Assembly (NCBI RefSeq): GCF_018613715.1
Contig: NZ_JAGGPT010000013.1
Coordinates: 100,365-164,364 of the forward strand
Length of the DNA: 64,000 nucleotides
Origin: Chryseobacterium sp. ISL-6
Lineage (GTDB): Bacteria > Bacteroidota > Bacteroidia > Flavobacteriales > Weeksellaceae
Direction of reading: 5' to 3'
Shown here: positions 27,663 through 37,318 of the stretch, one piece after another
Position numbering within the stretch: the stretch's first letter is position 1
How the letters are laid out: the number at the start of each line of letters is the position of its first letter
The notes under the pieces: generated by a model
Told to the model about the DNA's origin: nothing
The model's input: the letters and a program-made list of their open reading frames with translations, nothing else
Database searches by the model: none
Translations under genes and position numbers: made by a program

Positions 27663-28280
27663 TTAATTAAATACTTGTGTCTTAATATAATTAACATCCA
27701 CATCCCTAATATAATTAACCAGATTGGTATATTGTGAATGGAAATTATAACCTCCCTCCTTCATCTCTTTCGTAGCATCTTGCTTGCTCCAATTCTGGAA
27801 AACAATACGGTACATTGCCATAGTAACTCCAGTCCTGTCACTCCCATGTGCACAATGTATGTCTATTGGTTTGGGAGCTGTTCTTATAATTTTTAAAGCC
27901 TGGATAATTTCTACATCCGAAACATCTGAAGCCACCATAGGAACATTGTATAAAGTGCCTGTATAGTTGGTTCCTGAAACGTTGTCTATATGACCTGACC
28001 TCAGATTAAGAATTGAGGCTACATTCTTTTGTTCAAGGTAGTTATAGCCATCACTATCGGGCTGTTCACTTCTATAAACATCATTATTGACTTTGTACAG
28101 ATTATCAAAAGGTGATCCTGTAACTTTCTGAGCCCAGTTTTGAGGTCGCGAACTTTTAGAAGCAATAGCCAGTTCAGAACTTTTGGAGCTGTAAGCTGAT
28201 TTAGACAGTGAATCTTCGGAATTTTCAGGAGCACAAGCTATTGTACCCAAAGCCAAAATGATAAAAATTACTTTTTTCAT
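27663..28280 (-). CDS. Lipoprotein dual-specificity/tyrosine phosphatase-like protein
   Basis: A 205-residue protein with a lipoprotein signal ending at Cys16 (LGTIAC). The catalytic loop of cysteine phosphatases is intact: HCAHGSDRTG (HC-x5-R-T) near residue 142. An earlier SILNLRSGH strand matches the general-acid side of the fold, and FQNWSKQDATKEMKEGGY is the C-terminal helix pair. Location on the outer face of a membrane suggests action on extracellular or periplasmic phosphate esters or phosphoinositides. No operon partner is seen. Confidence 0.82.
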   Translation of the reverse strand: MKKVIFIILALGTIACAPENSEDSLSKSAYSSKSSELAIASKSSRPQNWAQKVTGSPFDNLYKVNNDVYRSEQPDSDGYNYLEQKNVASILNLRSGHIDNVSGTNYTGTLYNVPMVASDVSDVEIIQALKIIRTAPKPIDIHCAHGSDRTGVTMAMYRIVFQNWSKQDATKEMKEGGYNFHSQYTNLVNYIRDVDVNYIKTQVFN

Positions 28281-29105
28281 GTTTTTATTTTATTTTAAAA
28301 TTGGTCTGTTTTTACTGGTTACTACTATCTTAATTATCGGGCTCTATTTCACTTTTTCACTTTGCTTACAATGTAGGTTAAAGTATAGTGCAAATTGCCG
28401 CAATAATTTATCATATATTCTTCGAAACAAGTGGATACAATCTGAATAGAATGACTTATAAATTCTTATAATCATCTAGTAATAAGCAGCAAATGTATGA
28501 ATAAAAGTATTATATTTCAATAAATAGGGATATATTTTTATTAATATTGCAAAAATACAAAACATTGAGAATGTAAAATATTAATTTATATTTTAATAAG
28601 TTATTATGAAGTAAATAAAAAATCCAAATAAGATTAAAATTTAAAATGATATTATATTATTTAATGCATAATATATTATAAATTAACTATCTTTGAGTGT
28701 ATTGGAAAATGAAAATATATCCCATAAAATGGAAAACATTTGATCATTTATAGTATAGTTACCATTTATTATAGGGTATAAGTTTAAAATTCAGGAAGAA
28801 TCTGAGGTTTAAGTTTGGAACAATTCCAATCTTTTTTGGATCTTCATATTTTCCGATCTGGCAAGATCTTTTATTTCTGTCTTACTACATTTCGGTAATT
28901 CAGCAGTTATTTCCGATATCGTTTTCGATGCGGATTATTTTTCAGAAGTATTATTTTTCTTAGTTAGAGCTATTAATTTTTTGGGGTCGTTTTACATGAA
29001 ATTAAAGTAATGAATACACCCATTTATATAGGTTATTGTTATGATAGATTATTGTATGTGAACTAAAGCAGTTCAGGGTAATTTATCTTTTATTTAAAAA
29101 ATAAT
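28281..29105. other. Long gene-free AT-rich region
   Basis: About 825 bases without a convincing gene. On the minus strand, 28809 to about 28915 is open and reads ISEITAELPKCSKTEIKD and onward to LELFQT. That could be a decayed gene end, but I do not recognise it. The rest is low-complexity AT and presumably carries the promoter of the 29106 gene. Confidence 0.4.
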
Positions 29106-30377
29106 ATGAGAAAAAATCTACTTACGTGTCTATTTATATTAATAGTCACTCTGGCAAATAGCCGAACCTTTTTAGATTTAGAAACTATTCGGTTCCCGAC
29201 AGCACCAACGATTGGTCAATCAGCCAATGTTCATTCTGCTGGGATTGTTCCACCACCTGCCAATGATGAATGTTCAGGTGCGGTATTGCTACCAATAAAT
29301 CCTCCGTTATCCTGTACTTCTGTTACGGTTGGAAGCACTGTTGGAGCCACTCAGTCTATGCCTGCAACCTGCGGCGGAAATGGATTAGCCACTGACGATG
29401 TTTGGTTTAAATTTGTTGCAACAGCAACTACACATCTCGTTGAAGTATCGAATACTGTTCCGATAGCAACGCCTATGAATTTTCAAGTATTCTCCGGAAG
29501 TTGTGGCAGCAGTATGACAAGTCTGTTCTGTCATGTATCTGGGATTTGTGTTGGTACTGGCCCAGATCCCGGACCACCTATCTGTCCAATGAAGGGTATT
29601 CTATCAGGTTTAATCGTTGGACAAACTTATTATGTTAGGGTATATGAATCTTCTTCTATTCCCGGATACAATGTAAATTTCAATATCTGCGTACGTAACC
29701 TGCCTGTTAATGATGATTGTCAGGGAGCCTTGATCGCTTCCTCTTTTCCCTATTCTTATACTCAGGTGGATGGTCCGGCAGTAAGTGAGGCAACAACAAG
29801 TAATCCTTTCTGCTCTTCATCAGGAACTCCTGTTTTTATAAGGGATGGTACCTGGTTTAGGTTTATAGCCGATGGTAGTTTGTACACCATTACTGTTACA
29901 ACACCATCTGGAAGTACTTTTGACCCTGCAATTGGTGTTTATGGTGGCGTCTGTTCAAATTTTACATGTTTAGGTACTGTGAATAGCGGATCTGGAGGTC
30001 AAACTGAAATACTCACAATACAGACTAATGCTGGTACTGTTTATTATATAAACGTAGGTGGGGTTCAGTCGAGTACTGCTCTACCCGGAATATTTACCAT
30101 CAACATTACCAAAGGTCCTTCTCTTGGTATTTCTGAAGCTTTACAAGCCAAAAATACCATCGATATTTATCCCAATCCTTTTATAGATCTATTAAATATT
30201 TCTGATATTAAGAATGTAAAATCTGTTTCTATAGTGGATATTTCAGGGAGATTGTTGAAAACGATTGATAAACCATCTTCAGTTCTTCAGCTAAAAGAAT
30301 TAAAGTCGGGCACCTATGTAGTGGTTGTTTATATGAAAGACGGATCTAAACAAACCTTTAATACGATTAAAAAATAA
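29106..30377 (+). CDS. Surface protein with T9SS type A sorting domain
   Basis: A 423-residue protein. An N-terminal signal peptide (MRKNLLTCLFILIVTLANS) is followed by two tandem repeats of about 130 residues. Each opens NDECSGAVLLP or NDDCQGALIAS and has paired cysteines, as in bacterial pre-peptidase-like beta-sandwich domains. The C-terminus (IDIYPNPFIDLLNIS ... VSIVDISGRLL ... LKSGTYVVVV) is a classic type A sorting signal recognised by the type IX secretion system. It is therefore likely exported to the surface. No catalytic domain is visible; an adhesin or binding role is possible. Confidence 0.9.
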   Translation: MRKNLLTCLFILIVTLANSRTFLDLETIRFPTAPTIGQSANVHSAGIVPPPANDECSGAVLLPINPPLSCTSVTVGSTVGATQSMPATCGGNGLATDDVWFKFVATATTHLVEVSNTVPIATPMNFQVFSGSCGSSMTSLFCHVSGICVGTGPDPGPPICPMKGILSGLIVGQTYYVRVYESSSIPGYNVNFNICVRNLPVNDDCQGALIASSFPYSYTQVDGPAVSEATTSNPFCSSSGTPVFIRDGTWFRFIADGSLYTITVTTPSGSTFDPAIGVYGGVCSNFTCLGTVNSGSGGQTEILTIQTNAGTVYYINVGGVQSSTALPGIFTINITKGPSLGISEALQAKNTIDIYPNPFIDLLNISDIKNVKSVSIVDISGRLLKTIDKPSSVLQLKELKSGTYVVVVYMKDGSKQTFNTIKK

Positions 30378-30455
30378 GTATTGTAAGTAAAGAACATTTA
30401 TAATAGTTATCACATAAAAGCAAAAATTGAATTGAATATTGAATATTGAATAATT

Positions 30456-30484
30456 AAAAACCACCGCAATCGCAGTGGTTTTTG
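30456..30484 (+). terminator. Terminator after the T9SS cargo gene
   Basis: AAAAACCAC and GTGGTTTTT pair around a short internal CGCAATCG(C) loop, with a T tail. Confidence 0.7.
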
Positions 30485-30606
30485 TTATTTCATGATATCA
30501 AATGGACTACATTTTATATATACTACCCCACTCAAGATAGATCGATTCAATTTTGATTTAGAAAAATTTATAATTAGATTTATCTACTAAATATAGAATG
30601 GTCATT

Positions 30607-31023
30607 ATGAAATATTCAAAAGAATATGTGACTCAAGATGAGCACATTGACGTACAGGGAATTATGGATGGTTTATACTATCCTTTTTACATGGAAGAAT
30701 GCAGACATCAGTATATTGATGAAATTTTGGGCTTCAATCTGGAAAACGAAGCAAAAAATGGCGTTAATATGGTTTTATCCGGGTACACGATCAGTTTTCT
30801 CAGATCTTTAAAACAAGGAGATACCTTCACTGTAACCTGTGAATTATTTCGCGACAAAAGTGATGCTCCTAAAATACATTTTAAGCAATCCATTATTCTG
30901 AATGGTAAGGTAACGACAAAAGCTACTTTTACAGGTACATGTGTGCCATCTACAGGTGGAAGGCCATTTCTTCCCGAGGCCATAAAAACGCTTATTGAGA
31001 ATGCCCCTACTTTGGAAGATTAA
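30607..31023 (+). CDS. Hotdog-fold acyl-CoA thioesterase
   Basis: A 138-residue protein from the ATG at 30607; an ATT codon follows the alternative GTG/ATG start at 30598. The 4-hydroxybenzoyl-CoA thioesterase pattern is present: DVQGIMDGLYYPFYMEECRHQYI is the hotdog helix, and the last strand ends before PSTGGRPFLP. It hydrolyses acyl-CoA thioesters; the acyl group is unknown. It is a single gene between two terminators. Confidence 0.8.
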   Translation: MKYSKEYVTQDEHIDVQGIMDGLYYPFYMEECRHQYIDEILGFNLENEAKNGVNMVLSGYTISFLRSLKQGDTFTVTCELFRDKSDAPKIHFKQSIILNGKVTTKATFTGTCVPSTGGRPFLPEAIKTLIENAPTLED

Positions 31024-31052
31024 GTCGTTGTAAAATTAAAATATACCATATA

Positions 31053-31079
31053 AAAAGCGAGTTATTAAACTCGCTTTTA
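31053..31079 (+). terminator. Terminator after the thioesterase
   Basis: AAAGCGAGTT and AACTCGCTTTT pair around a short ATTA loop, followed by TTTT. Confidence 0.8.
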
Positions 31080-31150
31080 CTTTTTACAATAAATCAGTTA
31101 TGACTTACAAAAACAAAATCAATGTTAGCATGTTCTTCTAACCTATTCCT

Positions 31151-31158
31151 TATTTTTG
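31151..31158 (+). promoter_or_regulatory. Possible -7 promoter box for the 31195 gene
   Basis: TATTTTTG matches the Bacteroidota -7 consensus TAnnTTTG, 36 bases before the ATG. No clear -33 TTTG partner is visible. An inverted GTTAG/CTAAC pair lies just upstream (about 31123-31143). Confidence 0.35.
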
Positions 31159-31194
31159 TAAAGAATTAAGCAACTAAATTATCTATCCTAAAAT

Positions 31195-31893
31195 ATGGAC
31201 AATACATTTTCTGACAATGAACAAATTGGAATAGTTTCTACTTTTTCTGAACTTGTAGACACCCATTTTCAGGGAGCTATGAATGCTATTTGCTGGCACA
31301 GAAATTTAGTTGGAGATTTTAACGAGATCGTATCTAAGCTTCATTTAAAAGAGAACGTCACAGAAGTTTCCATTGAAGACCTTTTAGCTCTACAACTATC
31401 AGAAAAAGGTAATGAGGCAAGGGAAATCATCTTAAGTGATATACAGTTATTAACTGATTTTGGAGCATTACCTTCTCTCAATCTGCTCAAAAATTACGAA
31501 CGGGATGAGGAGTTCGATTTCATTTCAACAGATGTATATTCGTATCATGTCGATCGATCACCGATTTTAACGGATACTTTTTTGTGTACCTATCATGGTA
31601 CTGCAAGTGAAATCTTACCCAATGATCAGGTTGAACAAAAAATTCTGATCCCTGAAATCCGGGAAAAGCTTAAAAAATTACACAATGGTCCGGAAGAGGA
31701 ATTTGAAGACTTCCTGAAAGACTATTTTTTCGATCTGCATTATCAGCCCAAACCAGATGCTGAACCTATCAGTTTAAAAGTTGGACATCTTTGGCGCCTG
31801 GCGGTAGATCATCCGGAGCAACAAGTTTTACCCTGTGTTCATAGAGCTCCTATTGAAAACGATAGTGAATACCGACTGCTTCTGATTTGTTAA
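31195..31893 (+). CDS. DUF1826-like protein
   Basis: A 232-residue cytosolic protein. The C-terminal segment HLWRLAVDHPEQQVLPCVHRAPIEN and the final YRLLLIC match what I recall of the DUF1826 family, which has no known function. The strict Cys-Val-His pattern suggests metal binding. Its neighbours (cupin, MBL) do not point to a pathway. Confidence 0.6.
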   Translation: MDNTFSDNEQIGIVSTFSELVDTHFQGAMNAICWHRNLVGDFNEIVSKLHLKENVTEVSIEDLLALQLSEKGNEAREIILSDIQLLTDFGALPSLNLLKNYERDEEFDFISTDVYSYHVDRSPILTDTFLCTYHGTASEILPNDQVEQKILIPEIREKLKKLHNGPEEEFEDFLKDYFFDLHYQPKPDAEPISLKVGHLWRLAVDHPEQQVLPCVHRAPIENDSEYRLLLIC

Positions 31894-32027
31894 GGAGTCT
31901 ATTTGGTATTCCAGGCTGCTATTTGTTCACAATAAAAAGAACTCTTCAATGAAGGCAATTTTGCTTGTGTTACAATGTAATTTTTGGTACATTGATCTTT
32001 ATTATTATCAATTAATATTTAACTCAC

Positions 32028-32498
32028 ATGGCTGATACCGTTATATTATCTGAAGGAGCAGAATTTGATCATGTTATACAAGAGGTTTCAAAATATATCC
32101 ACCTGTATGTAATGGCCTTTGAAAAGAATGAACGAACCATTACACGAATCGATAAACGTGAAAAAATGTATGGTGGAAAAGGAACAGTATACATGTTACA
32201 AATGTTCGACCAGAATGAATTAACCAATAATCGTCTGGGAGCTTATATGGTCTTATTAAATAGAGGCGATGAATCGGGATTTCACACCCATAATGAAAGA
32301 AACGAGGAAGAATTGTATGTTGTCGTGCATGGAACCGGAGAATATCGTGAAAGAACCGGAACGCAGGGACCAGAACGTAAAAAAACGCTTCAAAAAGGAG
32401 ATATTACGGCCATCAGCTCCATAGGCTATCATTCTATAGAAAACACTGGAGACGAACCTTTAATCATGTTTGTTATTACTACGAATAATCCACACTAA
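32028..32498 (+). CDS. Cupin-domain protein
   Basis: A 156-residue single-domain cupin. Metal-binding motif 1 reads GFHTHNERNEEELYVVVHGTGEY and motif 2 reads GDITAISSIGYHSIEN. The metal ligands would be the two His and the Glu of motif 1 and the His of motif 2. Cupins range from dioxygenases to isomerases, so the reaction cannot be assigned. Confidence 0.85.
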   Translation: MADTVILSEGAEFDHVIQEVSKYIHLYVMAFEKNERTITRIDKREKMYGGKGTVYMLQMFDQNELTNNRLGAYMVLLNRGDESGFHTHNERNEEELYVVVHGTGEYRERTGTQGPERKKTLQKGDITAISSIGYHSIENTGDEPLIMFVITTNNPH

Positions 32499-32555
32499 CT
32501 TTGCAATGTTATTTGTTAATACTTTATCATAGAATTATTTACCATGTAAATTGAT

Positions 32556-32563
32556 TACATTTG
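32556..32563 (+). promoter_or_regulatory. Possible -7 promoter box for the 32605 gene
   Basis: TACATTTG matches TAnnTTTG exactly and lies 41 bases before the ATG. No convincing -33 box is visible. Confidence 0.35.
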
Positions 32564-32604
32564 TTTCATCACATACATGTGAAAAAAATCAAACAAATTG
32601 ATCT

Positions 32605-34056
32605 ATGGAAAGAAAATTTTTATTCATCATTGGATGGTGCCTGAGCTTTACTATTTCTGCACAAACAACTACCAATGTACTTCAAAAAAGTATATCAGCA
32701 TTGGGAAACTGGGAAACAGTGAATGATTTTGAATATGCGACTAACAGGATAAATATAGATAAATGGCAAGGATATGATTTCGACCATGCTCTACCGGAAA
32801 AAGATTCATTCCATCTTTTTGTTGACTTAAAAGACAGCCGTTTTTTACACCATACGCAGAATCATTATCCTGGAGGTTATGTGTTTGACACCTACAGATT
32901 GGGACGGGACTCAACCTATTATGTATATGATGGTATTGGCAGTAGAACGGGAAAAGATCTACTGAATCTGGGTTCATCCTCTTTCGATAAAAGGAAGAAT
33001 AGCCTGTTGAACAATTTCCCTTATTTTATACTTAAACAATTACTTCAGGAAATTAAAAACGAGTCCGTGCTTACAGAGGGAAAGGATTTGATTGTCTTAA
33101 AAAAGAATCCAAATGGAACTGAAGAATACAGATTTGATACAATCACTTTTCTTTTGAAGAAAATCACCAGAATACAGGGACAAGACACCATAGTACAGCG
33201 TTTCGAAGATTACACACCGACTGATGGATTAATGATTGCGAAGAAAAGCAGCCTGGAGCGCAATGGAAATATTATTTATTCAGATTCATTAAGCTTATTT
33301 AAATACAATCAGAATTTCGCCAGTCTCGTTTTTGATTTTCCTCCAGGGTATAAATCAACTAGTGAAAGCACTCCCGTACTTTCTGCAAAAATGATCGCTA
33401 AAGATGTTTACCTGATTGAAAATGTAGATGGAGACCGTAATATCATGTTTATTAATATGGGAAATTATATTGTACTTACAGAAGCACCCATATCATCAGC
33501 AACGACAAAATCTATACTGGATGTTATTCATACCACACTCCCTGATATTCCTATCAAATATGTTCATCTTTCTCACTTCCATAACGATCATATAGCCGGT
33601 ATTGCTGAAGTTGTGAAAGAAGGGGCTACTATTATTTGTGCAGAAAACATGAAGCAGCCGGTTATCAGCATGCTGCAAAACAGCGATAGCAGTCTTTATA
33701 AAAATGGAAAAGTAAATTTTGAAGTATTTAATAATAAAAAGGTATTAGAAAATGATCATAAAAAGCTGGAGTTCATTGAAATACCTAATAGTCACGCAAA
33801 AGGAATGTCATTTTTATACCTGCCTCAGGAGAAAATGATCTATCAGGGAGATCTGTTATCATTGCCTGCGGATTCATACACCACCCCCGCAATAGCTGTA
33901 ACAAAAGAATTCAGCGATTTTTTACGTCAGAAAAAAATAACTTTTACAAAAATTATTGGCCATCATGGACTTCCTGTAATTTCTAAAGAAACGTTTAATG
34001 AGATTGTCAAAATGAAAAAGAAAGATCCGCTTTTTAAAAATACATTTGAGCATTAG
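32605..34056 (+). CDS. Secreted metallo-beta-lactamase-fold hydrolase
   Basis: A 483-residue protein with a signal peptide ending FTISAQ. The N-terminal half (20-240) is a separate beta-rich domain. The C-terminal half is a metallo-beta-lactamase fold with the zinc motif HFHNDHIAG, a second histidine in NSHAKG, the aspartate in YQGDLL and the last His in GHHGLP. This group contains lipid- and lactone-type hydrolases as well as beta-lactamases, so the substrate is open. Confidence 0.88.
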   Translation: MERKFLFIIGWCLSFTISAQTTTNVLQKSISALGNWETVNDFEYATNRINIDKWQGYDFDHALPEKDSFHLFVDLKDSRFLHHTQNHYPGGYVFDTYRLGRDSTYYVYDGIGSRTGKDLLNLGSSSFDKRKNSLLNNFPYFILKQLLQEIKNESVLTEGKDLIVLKKNPNGTEEYRFDTITFLLKKITRIQGQDTIVQRFEDYTPTDGLMIAKKSSLERNGNIIYSDSLSLFKYNQNFASLVFDFPPGYKSTSESTPVLSAKMIAKDVYLIENVDGDRNIMFINMGNYIVLTEAPISSATTKSILDVIHTTLPDIPIKYVHLSHFHNDHIAGIAEVVKEGATIICAENMKQPVISMLQNSDSSLYKNGKVNFEVFNNKKVLENDHKKLEFIEIPNSHAKGMSFLYLPQEKMIYQGDLLSLPADSYTTPAIAVTKEFSDFLRQKKITFTKIIGHHGLPVISKETFNEIVKMKKKDPLFKNTFEH

Positions 34057-34115
34057 AATGGGTAAACGTATCGAACAATTGCTAAATTTAGCATTAATAA
34101 TCCTAACTACATTAT

Positions 34116-34463
34116 ATGGACTTAAAAATACTTTCAATTGTATGGGGAGTACAGGATCTTGACAGAGCAATAAACTTTTGGTGTAAGGCATTGAATTATA
34201 AATTGAAACGGAATCCAGATCTGGATTTTGCCATTTTGATTCCCCAAAATGGTCAGGGAATGCAGTTATCGTTGAAACTCACCAGCTCCGAGGAGCCAAG
34301 AAGACACCATATTGACCTGATCACTGAGAACCAAAAAGAAGAAGTAAAACGGTTACTTAGTATAGGTGCTGTAAAAATGCAAAATTGGGATTATGAACAG
34401 GATGCTGATTATGTAGTTTTGCTTGATCCTGAAGGAAATTCTTTTTGTGTTGTCCAAGCATAA
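34116..34463 (+). CDS. Glyoxalase/VOC-family protein
   Basis: A 115-residue protein with two beta-alpha-beta-beta-beta modules: DLDRAINFWCKALNYKL opens the first and VVLLDPEGNSFCVVQ closes the second. This is the usual size of a VOC monomer. It could act in isomerisation, dioxygenation or drug binding. It precedes an ArsR-controlled oxidoreductase by about 100 bases. Confidence 0.85.
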   Translation: MDLKILSIVWGVQDLDRAINFWCKALNYKLKRNPDLDFAILIPQNGQGMQLSLKLTSSEEPRRHHIDLITENQKEEVKRLLSIGAVKMQNWDYEQDADYVVLLDPEGNSFCVVQA

Positions 34464-34570
34464 ATAGGTTTGTGCAAGGTAAATCCCTTTAAATGCACAG
34501 GTGCTAATACGGCAATATAATCTTCAAATTTTAATTTCGGCATTTCGGAAAATATCGATATATTTGTTCC

Positions 34571-34876
34571 ATGGAATTAATTACAGTTTTTAAAGCGCTC
34601 AGTAACCAAACTAGAATCAACATACTTGTCTGGCTTAAGCAGCCTCACCTCCACTTTCCTGCTGATGAATTGAAGGACTATGATTCCAATCTTGGTGTTT
34701 GTGTAAGTGACATTACAAAAAAAGCTGGTTTATCTCCATCTACCACCTCAGACTATCTGAGTTTACTACAAAAATGTGGGCTTATCGAAGCTACAAGGAT
34801 GGGTCAGTGGACCTACTACAAACGTAATGAAGGAGCGATTGAGACGCTTAACAAATTAATTCAAAAATCATTGTGA
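34571..34876 (+). CDS. ArsR-family HTH regulator
   Basis: A 101-residue winged-helix protein. LITVFKALSNQTRINILVWL is the typical first helix and SPSTTSDYLSLLQKCGLIEATRMGQWTYYK the recognition helix and wing. Only two cysteines are present and they do not form a known metal site. The oxidoreductase gene follows after 44 bases, so it probably autoregulates this small operon. Confidence 0.88.
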   Translation: MELITVFKALSNQTRINILVWLKQPHLHFPADELKDYDSNLGVCVSDITKKAGLSPSTTSDYLSLLQKCGLIEATRMGQWTYYKRNEGAIETLNKLIQKSL

Positions 34877-34920
34877 ATTTTTTTAACTAAACATTTCGAA
34901 AATAAGCGAAATATCTAATT

Positions 34921-35883
34921 ATGAAAGCAATTGTAATTAAAAATTATGGAGGACCGGAAGTTCTCCAGTTAGCGGAAGTGACGACTCCTTCCATAACAGA
35001 TCCTTCTCAGGTATTAGTGAAGGTAAGAGCTACCTCAGTAAATCCCCTTGATTATCAGGTAAGGCGGGGAGATTATACGTCAGTGTTTGATTTACCAATT
35101 GTAACTGGTCACGATATCTCAGGTGATGTTGTAGCAGTAGGTGAAGCAGTAAAAAATTGGCGGCCTGGTGATAAAGTTTATTATTCACCGCGTTTTGGTG
35201 GCTCCGGCAGTTATGCTGAATATCACCTGACAGACGAAGCCTCATTATCCAGAATGCCTGATAATCTTAGCTACGAGGAAGCTGCTGCTGTTCCGCTTAT
35301 TGGAGGAACGGTTTGGGAAATGCTTGTGGTACGGACTCAACTAAAAAAAGGAGATACCATTCTCATCCTCGGAGGAGCAGGTGGTGTTGGAACATTGGCA
35401 ATTCAGGTCGCTAAATCATTGGGTGCTTTTGTTTATACAACAGGACAAAGTATTTTACATGAAAAACTTCAGAATCTTGGAGCAGATATAGTCATTGACC
35501 ATCATCAAAAAAACTATATTGAAGAAATACTGGCCTATACTGAGGGAAAAGGTGTAGATGTAATTATTGATACTGTAGGAGGAAGCACACTTTCCGACAG
35601 TCCCCTAGCCTTAGCGAACTATGGTAAAATTGTAACGCTTGTTGATATTCCCCAGCCACAAAACCTGATCAACGCATGGGAAAAAAATGCTACCTATCAT
35701 TTTGTTTTTACGCGACAAAACAGAGATGAGCTTCATCATATTACCCAACTAATTGAATCTGGACATGTAAAACCAATTATAGATAGTATATACCCCATTG
35801 AAGAGGTGAAAAAAGCCCATCAAAGAATAGAGGATACAAAACGGGATCGGCCTTTATTAGGTAAAATTGTACTTTCATTGTAA
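34921..35883 (+). CDS. Zinc-type/quinone oxidoreductase of the MDR family
   Basis: A 320-residue NADP-dependent enzyme. The N-terminal GroES-like domain has LVKVRATSVNPLDYQVRRG and TGHDISGDV. The nucleotide-binding motif is GGAGGVGTLAIQVAKSLGA. The structural zinc cysteines are missing, which fits quinone oxidoreductase/zeta-crystallin-like members. It likely reduces quinones or enones. It is cotranscribed with the ArsR regulator. Confidence 0.88.
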   Translation: MKAIVIKNYGGPEVLQLAEVTTPSITDPSQVLVKVRATSVNPLDYQVRRGDYTSVFDLPIVTGHDISGDVVAVGEAVKNWRPGDKVYYSPRFGGSGSYAEYHLTDEASLSRMPDNLSYEEAAAVPLIGGTVWEMLVVRTQLKKGDTILILGGAGGVGTLAIQVAKSLGAFVYTTGQSILHEKLQNLGADIVIDHHQKNYIEEILAYTEGKGVDVIIDTVGGSTLSDSPLALANYGKIVTLVDIPQPQNLINAWEKNATYHFVFTRQNRDELHHITQLIESGHVKPIIDSIYPIEEVKKAHQRIEDTKRDRPLLGKIVLSL

Positions 35884-36019
35884 AAATGTTTTTTGTAATA
35901 GAAAATTATTTGAAATCCGTATATGATCTGAATATAATAGATAGGTCCCTATTTCTGGTGAAATCACAGCTTTTTCATTAAGTTAATTTTCTAAAATATA
36001 TACATATTCTCTGGAATTG

Positions 36020-36064
36020 CTCTGGGAGCACTTTTCAACTGTGAAAAGTGCTCCCAGAGTTTTA
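36020..36064 (+). terminator. Perfect 18-bp hairpin terminator
   Basis: CTCTGGGAGCACTTTTCA (36020-36037) pairs perfectly with 36042-36059 around an ACTG loop, followed by TTTT. It separates the oxidoreductase (plus) from the HxlR gene (minus). Confidence 0.88.
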
Positions 36065-36133
36065 ATCAAAGTAAACAATAGAGTTAATATAGTTATAGCC
36101 TAATTAGCATTTGTAGTAGATATGATGAAATCA

Positions 36134-36487
36134 TCACTTATTCTTGATTTTCTCACGATGTTTCAGGCCAAATTCAATTAAAGCATTGATAACAGGAAGA
36201 GTCTCTTTAGCATGATCGGTAAGTTCATAAGACACCGTTATCGGTTTTGTATTGTTTACTGTCCGGGTGATCAGTAAATTTTCTTCTAACTGTTGTAGTT
36301 CCTTTGACAATATTTTTGGTGATATGCCCTCTATGGTTTCCTGTAAATCTTTAAAGCGCATAATTCCATAAAGATATAAACTTCTCAAAAGAACTATTTT
36401 CCATTTACCACTTAATAATTCCAAAGCGTCATTCAGCGCTAATTTTCTGTTAATGTCGGGTTCTGAATTACATTTTGTTTTTCCCAT
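36134..36487 (-). CDS. HxlR-family regulator
   Basis: A 117-residue winged-helix protein: ALELLSGKWKIVLLRSLYLYGIMRFKDLQ, then ISPKILSKELQQLEENLLITR, the standard HxlR pattern. It is divergent from the SDR gene at 36581, with about 90 bases between starts, so it likely controls that gene. Confidence 0.9.
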   Translation of the reverse strand: MGKTKCNSEPDINRKLALNDALELLSGKWKIVLLRSLYLYGIMRFKDLQETIEGISPKILSKELQQLEENLLITRTVNNTKPITVSYELTDHAKETLPVINALIEFGLKHREKIKNK

Positions 36488-36580
36488 AATTATAGTAACT
36501 ATCCTAAAGGTAATGAATAGTAAAATTATTATGAATGATTGATAGTTTTGCTATTATAAACATAAAATTTACTAAAGATT

Positions 36581-37318
36581 ATGGAAAATAAAAGTGAAAA
36601 CAGTCTGGCTGGTAAAAAAGTTGTTGTATTAGGCGGAACATCCGGTATCGGTTTAGCTTCATCACTGGCTACAGCTGCGGATGGTGCAATAGTAATTGTT
36701 GTTTCAAGTACACAACAAAAGGTAGACGAAGCATTACATTTATTACCGAAGGAAAGTACAGGTTTTGTTGCTGATCTAGGAAACGAAAAGCAGATCGAGT
36801 TACTTTTTAAAAAAATAGGTGAATTTGACCACCTTATTTTTACAGCAGGCGACACCCTAAAGTTTAACGAATTAACTGACCTGAACATTCAAGAAGCAAA
36901 ACAGTCTATTAATCTTCGCTTTTGGGGAGCAATAATGGCTGTAAAGCATGCTACTCCGTTGATAAAAAAAGGAGGATCGATCACTTTGACAACGGGTGCA
37001 CTCGGAAGAAAGCCAAGGAAAGGAACAGCAATAATTTCAGGAATGGCAAGCGCTATTGAAGGACTTACCCGTGCACTTGCTTTTGAGCTTGCCCCTATAA
37101 GAGTTAATGCAGTTTGCGTAGGAACAGTAAGAACCAATCTCTTGACAAACGTACCTGAAGCAAATAGAGAGGCTTTCTATAGTCAGATTGGAAGTAAATT
37201 ATTGACAGGAAAGGTAGGTAATGCGAATGAAATTGCCGAAGCTTATCTGTATCTGATGCGGGCCACCTTCAGCACGGGCCAGATCATAGTCGTTGATGGA
37301 GGGAGTCTGCTGGTATAA
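36581..37318 (+). CDS. Short-chain dehydrogenase/reductase
   Basis: A 245-residue SDR. The cofactor motif is VVVLGGTSGIGLASS near the N-terminus, and the C-terminus has GQIIVVDGGSLLV. The catalytic Ser-x-Tyr-x-x-x-Lys triad is altered: the usual YxxxK is not visible around LTTGALGRKPRKGTAIISGMASAIEG, where Tyr seems replaced. It may be a non-classical or inactive member. It is divergent from an HxlR regulator. Confidence 0.85.
   Translation: MENKSENSLAGKKVVVLGGTSGIGLASSLATAADGAIVIVVSSTQQKVDEALHLLPKESTGFVADLGNEKQIELLFKKIGEFDHLIFTAGDTLKFNELTDLNIQEAKQSINLRFWGAIMAVKHATPLIKKGGSITLTTGALGRKPRKGTAIISGMASAIEGLTRALAFELAPIRVNAVCVGTVRTNLLTNVPEANREAFYSQIGSKLLTGKVGNANEIAEAYLYLMRATFSTGQIIVVDGGSLLV

Noticed and set aside
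28258..28449. Hydrophobic 63-codon frame at the start of the phosphatase gene
   Set aside because: It overlaps the signal sequence region of the minus-strand phosphatase and has no ribosome-binding context. AT-rich DNA often yields such Phe/Leu-rich frames.
30431..30454. Short tandem ATTGAAT-like units before a terminator
   Set aside because: Only about three imperfect units in AT-rich DNA; too short to call a repeat element.
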